Shown here in pieces: positions 1 through 13,200 of a stretch of 64,000 bases of DNA. The stretch covers positions 15,906,606-15,970,605 of the forward strand of contig NC_081151.1 in the NCBI RefSeq assembly GCF_958295425.1. Direction: 5' to 3'. The stretch comes from Solea solea. Its lineage: Eukaryota > Chordata > Actinopteri > Pleuronectiformes > Soleidae. Made by a program: the position numbers and the translations under genes. Below the pieces are notes generated by a model, which worked only from the letters and a program-made list of their open reading frames with translations, made no database searches and was not told the origin of the DNA. Positions within the stretch are counted from its first letter, which is position 1. Each line of letters starts with the position of its first letter.

Positions 1-1197
1 AGAAAATAGGGTTTTATTGTTTTCCTGGGCTCTGCAAAGCGGATCGGCACTTCCCTATGCTGATGATGTCATCAGAAAACCTCACCACTCCTGGTGCGGG
101 CACTAGTCCGGGCACATCCGGTTGCGTACATTCAACCGCAGAAGAAGAAGAACTACTCTCGTTGTAGCTGCTGAGATGCAGAGCATCCACCGTGCCAGAG
201 GGGGAGCTGTGTATCTGAGAGCTGGCCTACCAATTACGTCACTTCCAGGTACCTGGCCAATCACAGGACAGTGGGAAAGCTCACGTTGGCTGGCCAATCA
301 CAACACAGTCCACGTTCTGGGGGTGTGGTTTTGGTCTGAAACAGCGCGGCTGACGAGAGCGTCAGTGAGGAGATATTTTGATCGGCTCGTTTGCAGCGAC
401 TGGGAGGTTTTTAACCATGAAAACAAGTTAATATATGTAAGTAGACCTCCATAACTAACATATATGTGCGATACAAGCATTCGATGTCACCTTTAAAGAC
501 CATCCGTATAGCAGCAGGAAACCAATACCCGGTGCTGCATGTGATGGAGAGCCTGGGTCTCCTACGCACTGACCGTCTGAGTCTGACCGGTTTCAGTCAG
601 CCCTGACAGAGAGGACTTCTCACCACTTACCGAGCTGAGATGTGTGACGAGTACGTGAGAACACATGACCCGCTCTCGCCGGAGGAAATACCGATCCTTT
701 CTTTGCCTCTGTGTGTAGCGCTCCGTGGTCCAGGCCATGGAAAAGCCCGGTCCCAGCTGCAGCAGTGTGTCAGGTTTTTCTGGGGATGCTCCTCTGGACG
801 TAGACTCCACTCGTGGCCTGGCCGCATCCTGGGCCTTATTCATGCTGGACGTCTCAGCACCCGTGCATGGCCTGTGTTAGACCATAGATCTTAGGGCAGT
901 AGAAGTGGAGCTGCGTTCATGTGCAACTCCGAAAAGGAGGACAACTGAGCGTCCAGCTGGACAAGATATTAAAAAGCGGGATGGATCAATGAGAGATTAC
1001 GTACCTTGCTCAGGGGGCACCGTAGCCCTTGGCCTGTCCTGAGATTGAACCAGCAAACTCCAAGCCAGTGTCACACTTGTTGTTTGGAGGTTGTGAATGG
1101 AAAAAGTGGCCTAGAATTCATTTGCACTTTGATGTGTACTAGTACAAGGATTGAAAATCAGAGTCGAGATACAATAAACTCTCCTTCTCTCTCCCAG
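1..1197. other. Intron upstream of galnt16 exon e1, repeat-like
   Basis: No coding exon is recognisable. The previous galnt16 exon should encode the conserved FHNEA segment of the catalytic domain, and no such codons occur here. The stretch from about 90 to 900 is richer in G+C than its surroundings, with a GAAGAAGAAG run near 140. It looks like an old interspersed repeat, but I could not find matching termini. The polypyrimidine tract at 1180-1195 belongs to the acceptor of e1. Confidence 0.5.
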
Positions 1198-1265
1198 CGT
1201 CCTGATGCGGAGTCCCCCGTCTCTGATTCATGAAATACTCCTCATCGACGACTTCAGCTCTGATC
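1198..1265 (+). CDS. galnt16: galnt16 exon e1 (catalytic domain)
   Basis: 68 nt between CCCAG and GTGAGT. It opens with the last base of a split codon and ends with the first base of another. It encodes [18 protein letters not shown] at its end. IDDFSSD is the conserved nucleotide-sugar-binding segment of the GT-A fold; its first Asp residues contact UDP in characterised family members. This is the leftmost coding exon visible. Confidence 0.9.
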
Positions 1266-4200
1266 GTGAGTCACCGTTTCTTTTTTTCCTGCAAAGTTAA
1301 GGTAACACTTTATATTCACCATTAACTATGTGCTCACTAACGTGCATATACTGTAAGTAGCATACTGGCCCTTTATTAGTCATTATTAAGCACGTATTAA
1401 CACCTTAATCAGGAAAAATCTTAATTCATGTCGTAATAGAGGTAGAATAAGGTGTTTAGTAATGACTAATAAAGGGCTAGTATGCTACTTATGCATGTTT
1501 GTAAGCAGTTAATGGTGAATATGTGTTAAATAAAGTGTGACCAAAGTGAAATGTCCAGTGCGTCTGTTTGGAGTTATTAACTTACAAAGAACCAACAAGG
1601 ACAAAACTATTCCAATCATGCACAGAGTTAAAAACAAACACATGACAGAGGAAAAACCTGATTTCATTTCATTTTATCACAACATGAGGAGGAAATATCC
1701 AACAACTGTTCAGAAGAGATGAAATTATGTAGAACACTGTTTTGTATTCCTTTTTTTGTACTCTTTTTTTTCCTCTTGTATTGTTTTGAATGTTTCACAC
1801 ATGTTTTGATTTGGCTGTCTGAGTTTATTAAAAGAACAGACTTAGAGTAATAGATTTTTCAGGATATAAAATCTAAAAATGACAACTAAAAATAGCCTCC
1901 TGACTAAAATGGACTATGCAATGATGCATCTCTATTTGCTGCAACTGCACTGCAAACTGTTATTTCAAAAAGAAAAGAAACGAAAACAAAAAAAAAGGAC
2001 GATGACTACACTAGTGTAAGGACAAAAGATGCTAACAGAATAAGCCACCCCCCCTTCCTATGTGTTTTATAATGGCCAGTTTTTTATGTATGGTATATGT
2101 ATTGTTCTGTGTAGCAGTGGAGGTGTGGTTTCTCCTTTTGGCCACAAGGTGGAGTATCCGCTAAAGTGAGCACTGCTCAGGAGTAAACAAGGCAAGCAAC
2201 ATGTACTGTAGTGCTATGCACAGTGTTAGCCCGCCCCTTTCCTTTTTTTTTTTTGGATTGACAGGTAAGTGGCAGGCTCGACTCAGAACTCCATGGGAGA
2301 TGTGCTTGATTTCATAGTGATAGCGGCGCACCTGAGACATTTATATTATAATTTTTTTTCAGCGTGAGAAATACAAGACAAGCCCTGGATTAGGATTAGA
2401 AAAGTTCCTCACTTCATTTGACTCTAATTTACTCTAATACTTAATTAAACCCGATTCATAAATTAATCTGTTGATTATTTTCTCGGTTAGTCAAGTACTT
2501 AAAAATGTTAAAAAAATGTGATTTTTTTTGTCAAACCTGGAAATGATGATGTTCTCAAATGTCTTGTTTTGTCCACAAACTAAAATGATTCAGTTTGAAT
2601 GATTTCTTTGTTATATGGAGCAAAGAAACCAGAAAAGATTCACATTTAAGAAGCTGAAAAATCTGATAATTATCGAAATAAGTGATGATTAATTTAGTAA
2701 TCCGTTAAATAATCGTTGCACCCCTAAATTATTAGATTGTATATTATTTAAAGAAATAATAATGCAGTTTTTTTCTTTTTTGTTATTTTGCTTCCTATTA
2801 ATAAACATACATATATATGTATATATATATATACATATATATATATACATATATATGTATTATTGTGTTATTTTTATCATGTTCGAATAAATGGGTAAAG
2901 TGAGACTGCAGATTGCAACTACAGTGGCCTTCACATACCACAAAGAAAGTTGCTTTACTTTAACATCTTATTTTGCTTAAAAGTGCAAAAACACACACTA
3001 TGGCTGTTCTCATTTTATTTTATTTTGTTTTTCCATTTAGACTGCAGTAGAAACATGACACTGTAAGATGTCGACCTCTATAAAACAAGGCCGTTATTTT
3101 AAGTATAAATGAATATAATAGTTAGTAGCTAAAAAAGTTGACTTAAAAACTGCTATGAATTTTAAACATGTGCTAAGACATCAGTTAATAAATCACAAGA
3201 TCTTTGATTTCATTCAGTCCTTCATGGTCAATAGTATTTTATTCATGAAGGCAGAACTGCTGTTTTTGTGAATAGTTGAATTAAAAGTTTATTTGAACAA
3301 GACGTGGTGGAATGAGTTGAACAGCACATTAAAGGGTTGGTCATGTTTTTTGAGAGCGTGATATCACAGGAGAAGCCTAGTCATTATTCCTCTTTGTCAG
3401 CAACAGGCAGCAGAAATGACACGAGCGCAGGCTTGTTTCTCCTTGCATCGCTTTCTGTAATTACTGCATCTTCTATCTGTGGGATGAACACAGTGACCTA
3501 CATTCACTGTGTACACACACACACACACACACACACAGAGCTGTCAGAGTTGGCCAGACATTCAAACAGCAGCAGCAGCAGTGGCTCCATTATCTCACTG
3601 AAGCCTCATTTATTATCGACTGCTGCTGCCAGTCTACAAAGCTGCTGCTGCTGCTGCCACCGTGAACTGGCACCAACACCAGAGTCTGACAGTTTTGCCT
3701 TTGTTCTCAATGAATTATCACTCACTCATTCACTCATTGTCCATGTAAGGAAGAGGATTAGGGCCACATATAAAAATATGAAATAGAGAAAAAAGTTGCG
3801 ATTTCTCATAAGTCAGACTTCTTAAAGTCAGAATTTCATATTTTAACTTGTTTCTGAAAAAAATCATATGTGGCCCTAATTATCTTCTATCTATGTATCT
3901 ATGGCAGTGGTTCTCAACCTTTTTGTACCAGAAAGACTGAGCAGAAAAGATTTTGTTCTGCAAACATTAAAACATTAGTATGTCTTTAATGCAAATACCT
4001 CCATATTTCAGAAAAACGTAGACATTTAAATGCAGTAAACTCCATTATACTTCGCCATAGTTCACAAATTTTCATTTATGAATCCAACAGTGCTTGTATT
4101 TAACCAGCAAAGATGATATTTCACAGTGTTTCTTCACATTGAGTCCAAAGTGCAGCTGACGTTCACGCAGTGAGAGTGTGATCTCGTCAGTGTGACCTGG

Positions 4201-7200
4201 CAGGCAGACGGTCGGACGAGGAGGAGGAGGATGAGTTTGCCCTCTTCCTCACTGTCTGAGAGTATAATCCCGTTAAACCTCACCTGGAGGCGAGGACACT
4301 GTCCTCATTCAAGGCCACTGATCTTTACTGGGAGCTCAGAAGCGTGTGACAAGAACAAACAGCACAAAACACAATATTGTCGCACTAACAGGAATTCAAA
4401 CAACTTAAACATACATCCACTGAACTCCATCTTTGTTTTAATTCCTGTGTATTTAGTTTTGTACGCGGCCATTTTCTCTTTCGCTCATGTTTGCGTTCAC
4501 AAAATGTCTTTGTCAACCCTTTTTTAATATGTTTGTAGTTTTGCTGTTTGATTATATATAATTTCCTGTTTTCCTGTGTTAACGTGCTTGGTATTCAAAA
4601 CATGCACAGGGTGCAGTTACATGGCAGCGTATCAATGATGCAAGCACTCTGAAACACACACACACACATTCTTGTACAATATTCCTAGTGAGGGCATTTA
4701 TAGATATAATACATTACAGAGCTCGTTACCTAAACAAAATTCTAACCTTTAAACTAGTGCTGTCAGTTTAACGCGTTATTAACGGCGTTAACGCAAACCC
4801 ATTTGAACGGCGTAAATTTTTTTTATCGCGAGATTAACGTTCTTTTCGGCCGAGCCTTTGTAGTTTTTTAGTAGTAACGTTAGAAAAACTACAACACCAC
4901 ACCGGATTTAGCTAGACCGGAAACAAATCAACAGGCACTTGTTTGGGCTTGAGAGCCGGCCAAAGAGGAGTAGGCTAACGTTGCTAACCAAGCTGGCAGA
5001 CCCCCGAACTATAGTAAGGAGACCGCCGAAGACCGCTAGCTCATTTAGCTCATATTAGCTCGTTACGGCAACAACACACTAAGCCGTGTGACTCCGTGTG
5101 CGTTGAAGAACGGCACTTTATTCACAGAACTGCAGGGTGATACACAGCCTCTCTTATTATTGTGCGGCTCTCACAGTAAGAGAAATAACTTAAAATATGC
5201 AGAATGACAGAGATATTGTCTCAATAAAAAAACAAAACTTGCTGATCCACTTTTCTATGTTGATAAGAGCATTACAATGAGAAAAAATAATGGGACAGAA
5301 AGAATTTCATTTAATTGCGATTAAATATTTTAATTGTTTGACAGCACTACTTAAAACCAACTCTTAACCCATCAACAGCCTTATTGTTAAGGTAAGAGAG
5401 AGCGAATGTCCTCACTTTCACAAAATGTCATCACTTCCTGTGGTTTATTGGTACACACAGGTTTGTGCAGATATTCTTCTGAGGACACTGCATTGACTTC
5501 CATTCATTCGTACAGCCTGAGCAAAGCCTTACCTCTAACCTTAAAGGAATATTTCACCGTTGGAAAGATGAATGTCTATTAAAACTGGGTCATCTATGTA
5601 GTAGAAATGTGAAATAATATTTGAAGCAAGTGGCCGACAAAGGTAGAAAAATGTAATTTTGGCTCATGCAACTCCCAGAATGCACACACGGTTAGAGTAA
5701 CTTTTAGCAAAGATGGTGGACACGTGTTTACATTCTGGGAATAAAGTCTCGTCCCCCTATGGGTGAGTCTAAAAAGTGTGGAACTGGCGTTGTAGTTGAG
5801 GGAGGGAATTTTTAAAAAATACTGCTGCTATTCTAGCAACACTTGGCCACATGCAAATCAGTGAAGTATTCCTTTAACTCAACCCTAAACCCTTAACTTA
5901 ACTTAACCATTTCCTCAGATATGAGGTTCTGCCTCATTAGGACCAGGTTTTGGTCTCCACTCATCAGGACCAGTAGTCCTGTAGATGAGTACACACAGAT
6001 GAACACTCACATCTGCTCTGTGGGTGTGACCTTTGACTCTCTGTGCTTCTTCCCTGAGTGGATAACGCTCCACATCCTCAAGCTTAAATGTAAACAAAAC
6101 ATTTTTGTACACAACCGCAAACATAATCAAACAGGATTACAGCGTAATGTCGGCACATGGCTGCTTTATCTACCTACAAGCTCTCTACAAACAAGAGCTC
6201 ACTCACTCTCTGTGGCTAATCCTAATCCTCTCAAGGGAGTGTGTATGTGCGGGCCACTGTTTGCACACTGTTTGTGAAGGTGTAAATTGATAAGACACTT
6301 ACACACCGCCACTTTATTACTGTATGCACACAGGACAATAGAGCTCCTGTGATGTGGTAAAAATTCAGATTCTGATTATTTTTGACGGATACTGGGATTA
6401 TGATGATTCATAATTAGTTTTTGAACTTTTAACTGAATTTACAGCCTCAATTTTACAGCCTTTTAACAACCATAACAGATAATCTCTAATCTGAAAAATC
6501 CCTGCATTGCTGCAACATTTTGTATTAATGCTATTTTTAATTTGTAAATTGCACCTGCAGTATTGCAATTTCAAATATAATTTTTTTGTGTAATTCTTAC
6601 TAGGGCTGAAACAATTACTCAATTATTAATGGATTGCTAAATTCTTTTAATAATCGATTAATCATTAATTTTTCAATTTCTTTAATGTGAATATTTTCCG
6701 GTGTCTTTGCTCCATATAACAAAAACTGAATCACTTTGGTTTGGGAAACACTGATCAACGTTTTCTGACATTTTATGGATTATTCGATTAATCGAGAAAA
6801 TAATTGACGAATTAATTGATTGTGAAAATAATGGTTTAGTTGGTTACTGTAGACAAACCGTTAGTGGATGATGGTAATAATGAGCCGTTGTTGATGGAAA
6901 AATGATTTTGAATGAAAATGAAGTTTTAAACGGGATGTGTCACATGTTGATATAATATTATGGTTTGAGTGGCCTTTACCGAGGGTGTGTATGTGTTTAA
7001 CTGTGGACATGTCTGTGTCTAAATCCATGCAAGTGACAGAGTGTGAGACGATGTTTTCCTCCGTGTGTGTCCTGTCTCCGTCCGTAACCTTCCATCTCCT
7101 CCTGTCTCCTCATCCAGCTGACGACTGCCAGCTGCTGTCTCAGATCCCCAAAGTCCACTGCCTGAGGAACAGCAGGAGAGAGGGTGAGTGGACACATCAG

Positions 7201-10200
7201 GGAGAAAATGGTTTGAAATGTGACATTTATTTCTCCTACATTACTACATAGGACGATTAATACCCTAATGACAGAGCTGGGTGTGAGAGATTTCTACCCC
7301 TATGGCCGTGATTATACCCATAGTACATATTCAACATATTCATATAATTTGTTTGTGTTAAAGAGAGACAGCCAAAGAAGTCATAGTTGTGATGTTGCGT
7401 GTGTTGACATTTCTGATCATGCTCCTCTTACCTGTACCACACATATTAATGATAATCCAGGAAGAACACAGGAGACAGGAGACTTAATAGCAGCATTCTA
7501 AACAATCCAAATGAGAAAGGACATAATTATGTTTTTGGAAGAAAATGATACTGGGCACTGGCATTAGTATGGGATACATTAAAAGCGGTCTTTAGAGGTA
7601 AAATGATATCCCTTTGTGCTAATAGAGGATTAAAAAATCTGGAGACGCAACATAAAGAGAAAAAAAACTAATCCCTTAATAAAAATAAAGAAAATTAGGA
7701 ATTAAATAAGTATGCTATTCTCACAGGAGATTGAAAAAAAGATGATATTTACAAAGCAGAAATATTATGAATTGGGCTCAAAATCAGCAAAACTCCTGCC
7801 AAGAAAGTAACAAAAACAACAAGCAGATAACACTATATTCAAAATAAAAGACCCACATTCTAAAAGTATTCAGTATTGACAGTATTAAAAGACATATTGG
7901 ACACTGATTTGCCTTTTCAGTTTTCAGTTCAGTTTTCCGTTTAAAAAATTCATTAAATGTTAAAACTGAGGATTGCAAATAAAAAATAATAAAATAAAGA
8001 AACTATAAAAAATCCCTACATATGGAATTAGACCTTTCACCTTCAGTGTCGTTTACTTTCCTCAGGTCTGATCCGCTCACGTGTGAGAGGGGCCACCACG
8101 GCCACGGCCGCCATTTTGACCTTCTTGGACAGTCACTGTGAGGTCAACGCCGACTGGCTGCAGCCGATGATCCAGCGAGTCAAGGAGGTATATATACACA
8201 CACACACAACCTTGTTTTTGTATCTTAATAAAGGACACGTCATAGACATAATGCATTTCCCTTTACTGCAAAATGTACAAGGTGAAAATGTCCTCACAAA
8301 GATAGGTTTGGATGTTTTTGGACCGAAGTACAAGTACATAAACACACACACAGATTCACAATCTGCCTTCAGTCGCTCACACGATACATGCAGTGCGCAC
8401 ACACACAAAGTGTTGTGCAGCTATTCTTCTGAGGACAGCGCAGTGACTTCCATTTATTTGGACAGCCTACAAACCATTATACCTAACCTTAACCACAACC
8501 AGTTTATACCTAATCCTGACCTTAACCAGACCACAAGTCCTCAAAAAATGAGGTTCTGCCTCATTGGGACAAAGTGTTTTTTGTCAAATACAAGTACAGA
8601 CACACACACAGTCTGGTTTTTATCACTTCCAAAGGACATTGCACTGAGTTACATTCATTTCCTCTAACCTTAACCATAACTACTACTGGCCAAACCCTAA
8701 CCTCATCCTAACCATACCAACACGTCTTCACTTTAAAATGACTGAGATTTTTGCCCCTACCAGAAAGAACAGCCCCCATTATGTCAATAAGCAGACTAAG
8801 GTCCCCACAACATGAGTAATACCTGGAACACACACACATATTTTGGAGGTGAAACACCCTGGTGTTAGTGTGATGTCAGCCTTCGGGGCTTTTTGCTCAT
8901 TTTCAGTGTGGATTTTATTAGCTGTGATGTCACACGTTGGCACTGCATGTTGTTAAATAAGCACTGAATTAACTCTGGTGAGTTTTCACTCACTGTAGAC
9001 CTGATGTCACCCTCCATGCCGCCACTGCTGGACAAGGAACAGTTCCATTTTGCCAGCCAGTGTGTTTTTTTTTTTGGTTAAAGCAGAGGTTTGTAGTGAC
9101 AGTGGTTCTTGCCTTAGGCTGCATGTTGACTTATTTTCTTGTTTTTATGCTCTGTTGTGTTTCTTTTTAAAATCTCCCCCTTTACCACATCCTAAAAATT
9201 CAATTACACAGGCCACTAAGGGACACAACCGTGACTTGAGTGTTTCACAATTCATAAATGTGGAACAGCCACTTTTTATTATCCGGGGGATTTTGGTTCA
9301 GTCATTTTGGTATTTTCATGAGAACCTTCAAAGACACTGTTCTGGACACTCTTTCCCTCCTCGCCTCCTTAACTGAATGAGTTTCACGTACAGTACAAGT
9401 GCACACAGGATGAAGATACATGCACGTAGAGACACGTAAGAGGAGAGCATGAGGGAGGCTGTTTTCAACTAAATTTAGGAACAGACATTTTCTCAAATTT
9501 GCCTTATCTCAGCATGAGATAATCAGAGTCTGACACGTTTACGTATCTGGAACTTCCTGCTGTTTTCTAACATGGACTCACGTGAACATTTTCTAGACAT
9601 TCCACCTCAAACCTCACTCCCACTGGTCAGAAATGGGTTTAATACTAACCCGTTTAAATGGGTTTTTTGAACCGCTGACACTTCCTGTAATCGCCATTCA
9701 CTCCCAGGTCAAAAACTCTGTGCTCTATGCATGTGGGTATTTAAATTTATTCAATTTAAACTCCAATCAGGATTATTGGGATTAACACAATATCTTTTGC
9801 ACAGATTCTTCTTACAGCTGTTAGAATAGCCATGAATGTTTTTAGCTTATCCTACTTATTACAACTTAGGATGTTGCTCCAGATTTTTAAAATAATCTCA
9901 TTTCCTTTTATTAGTAATTTACAATCATTCACTGGCAATTTTTCTATTTTTAGAGTGTGTGTGTTTTTAGTAATTGTTGGTTTGGTGTGTTTGAGTTGTT
10001 AGTATTACACAGCAAAAGTTGAGTGACATTTTTATTTGTGTATAGTAGAAAGCAAATATTAATACTGACATAATGGCATACAATGCGTGCTTCTTTTATT
10101 GATATGTTTAACGATATCTTTTGCATTACTTATCCAAACAACGTCAAACTTGGCACCCGCACTAACTCATGCCTGTCAAGTTTGAAATCCATTGGACCAT

Positions 10201-13200
10201 CAGTTCAAGACGTTCCTGGAATTTATAGATAGATTTTTTGACATACATTCATCTTACAGCTGTTAGCATAACTGTTAGCCCTGGATGTTTTTAGCTAACC
10301 TTGCTTTTTACAACTTGGGACGGCACTCAGTATTTTTAAATTATTAAATTAATTTTACTTTCTTTCATTTTTAGAAAATTATTCACTGCTAATTTTTGTT
10401 TGTGCACTTTTTAGAGTCATTTCCGGCACGATGTTATGATTGCTAGCTGTTGGAATGTTTTTAGCTAACTCTAATTTTTACATTTACATTTCATTTTACT
10501 TCATTTTGTTTGTATTAAGTTGTAGTTTTCACTTTTTTCAGGCAATGTGAGAGAGAACACATTTGCAGCTGAGAGACATGGTTGTGTTACACTTAATTGT
10601 CCATAATGTGGATAATTAATAATAAAGTACACAATTAACACACAATTACAAGCACACATTAATTACAATTACAAAAAAGTAGACAAATGAAGAGACATGT
10701 AGCTGTTGATTGAAACCTGAACATTCACTAATAAGCAAACAACTGTTGCTGGTTATTTCCTCTCCTGAGCTTTACCATCACAGCTGCTCCAACTCTCAGT
10801 CTCCCACTACAGATGAATATCCCCACTGACTTTGCAGAAATAAGCGTTTAATTTCGCATTTTTCTCAATAATCACTCCTCCCCTCTGGTGCATCCTCCCA
10901 CCAAACCATCCCTCACTAACATACAGCTGCTTCTGATGATGCCTCGTTTCTTCATCCACTCCCTTTTCCTCTCCGGTTTAAAGAAAGTGCTGAATCTGCC
11001 TCAACTACCGTAATACACTAGGGTATTACTAGTTCTTGATGGTCGAGGTCAACTCATGAAACACATATTTGACCATAACTTAAGTGAGGATAGAGAAATG
11101 ACATACATATCTAATGGTTGAAACTAAAATAAAACATAATCTGTGCCACTCAATATCTCCACATCTTCGTACATGATTGGAGTCAGTAAAACAGAAATCT
11201 GTCTCCTGATCTCCCGCCTCGGCTGGACAGTGTGTCCTCTGTGTGACTCTTTTTCAGACACTGGTGTGACATTTCTGAGTGATGAAGCAAACGAACGGAG
11301 AACTCCACTTGTCAAACGGGAAATTTCGATTGCACTAGACGCACGTCGGACTAAGGCTTTCTGCAGCTAAATGTTCATTTTTGTTCTTCTTCTTCGTGTA
11401 AATCTGTCTGAAGAGAATTGAGTTTAACTTTCTTTATATGTGAAATTAAACGCAGTCCAGTAAATGACTGCACTTGTGATAAACATAGGCACAGGAAAGA
11501 GAGAACAAAGGAGATTGAAAGATCATCAGTGACATCCGTTTCAGAAGTGCGGCCACTTCATGCATTAAAACAGCACAGAGGCCCATTAAAGGCCTAATAA
11601 ATGTCCACGTTTAAAGCAGATGAGGACATTACTCTCCAAATTGCTCTCCGGCAGAGCGGCATTTTACACTCGCAGCCTATTTTTTGGTGCAGTGAGCGCA
11701 GAGAGCAACAAGTTCAGGATGGGTTTGAATTCAGAGCAGGAATCCAGAGAGAAGCTGCTCTAATTGGAAACAGTTATTTTGTAGTTTCCCAAAGAAAAGC
11801 TCTTTGACTACACACAAACACAGTCAGTATGTTTACAGGACTTTGGAAGCGTTTGAATCCTTGTAACATGTAAACACGTTAGTCTGACTGAAATTGAATA
11901 AAAAATAAAATGTCTCAAAGTTGGACAAACACATCCAGATTTAGTGGAGGTGTTCCCTAACACTTCACTTTCCTGTCCAATAAAAGCAAAAAAAAGCCCA
12001 AAAAAGGAAATAATAGAAGTTGGTACACAGAATAAAGCTGCATTATTGGACTGACGAGGAGACAAGGATGAAATATTTTGAAGTTAATGGTAGAACGAGA
12101 CTGAATAGATAACGACTCGGTGCTAGCTAAAATTGTTTTCATCTGTGACGTTACCAGACAGCACCTAATACACGGAAAGGGAGCATATCGCCACCTAGTG
12201 TCGCGGGGTGGGACACACTTTATTCAATAAATCGATGAATGTTTGGTCTTTGTAAACAGAATGTTAGATTATTTGTATGCTACATCCTTCATCTGAAAAC
12301 TATCACTATCACTGACTGTGTGACAATTTTCAAGCAAGTTGTTTGTGGGAAATTGTTCTTACTTTTTGTCTAAAAAGTATAAAATTTGTTTTTATTTTCT
12401 TTGATTCGTGTAACCCTATGTGTTGTTAAGTCAAGGTTATGATTCATTTTATGCTTTCTTTAAAAAAAAAAAAAAGAAAAAAAACAGAAGTAGCTATAAT
12501 AGTGCAGAAGTCACAATATTGACCATTTTTCTTTTCGGAGTTCACAAATTTCACGAATTCAATACGATTTTAAACAAGATTGAGTACTTTTTGCTCAGGT
12601 GTGTTTATATAGTGAGTGAAAATGATTGACTGCTCAGGTTGTACTGACACAGAGGATATAAGACACTTAATATTGCACATGCTTATCGCCTATATACATT
12701 TTAACATAGTAATGGAAAAAAAAGCAGATTAAATGCTCTGTTCCTAGGGTTAAAATCTACATACTACAACTTTAACTGTGCCTGGAAATGTACTGACTGA
12801 TGCTGTTCGGGCAAACAACAGTTTTGGCACAAACAACACACACACACACACACTGTAAGTGATGGATCGTTCTCTTCAGTGCTGTGTTTACTGTTGTGCT
12901 CATGTTTCTTCCTCTGCAGGAGAAATGAGTTTTACTGGTTTCTGGGTGAATCTGGGTCCGTTATAAACCATGAGCTTGATGTCTCTCGTTTGTATTCTAC
13001 TTTGTTCTTTCTACAGCAGCACATACGTTTGTGCTGTGCACTGTTGCAGCTCAGCTGGGAAGAAGGAGTTGGACTGTGACCAGTCGCCATCTCTGTTTGT
13101 TTATCAAAACCATGAGATCCTGTAGTCACACAAACACACACACACACACAGATTGATACACTGATTCCTCCAGAGAGCGAGGCCGTACACACTGATTCAT

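Noticed and set aside
640..1233. Frames of 75-84 codons left of and across exon e1
   Set aside because: The 1006-1233 frame overlaps e1 in the wrong phase; the other has no motif. Exon e1 is fixed by its homology and splice sites.
3337..3786. 149-codon frame with His-Thr and Ser/Ala/Cys runs
   Set aside because: Built from (AC)n and CAG/CTG repeats with no splice sites or family resemblance.
8083..8667. 194-codon frame beginning in exon e3
   Set aside because: Its first 35 codons are real exon, but it then reads into the intron past a usable donor and through a repeat.
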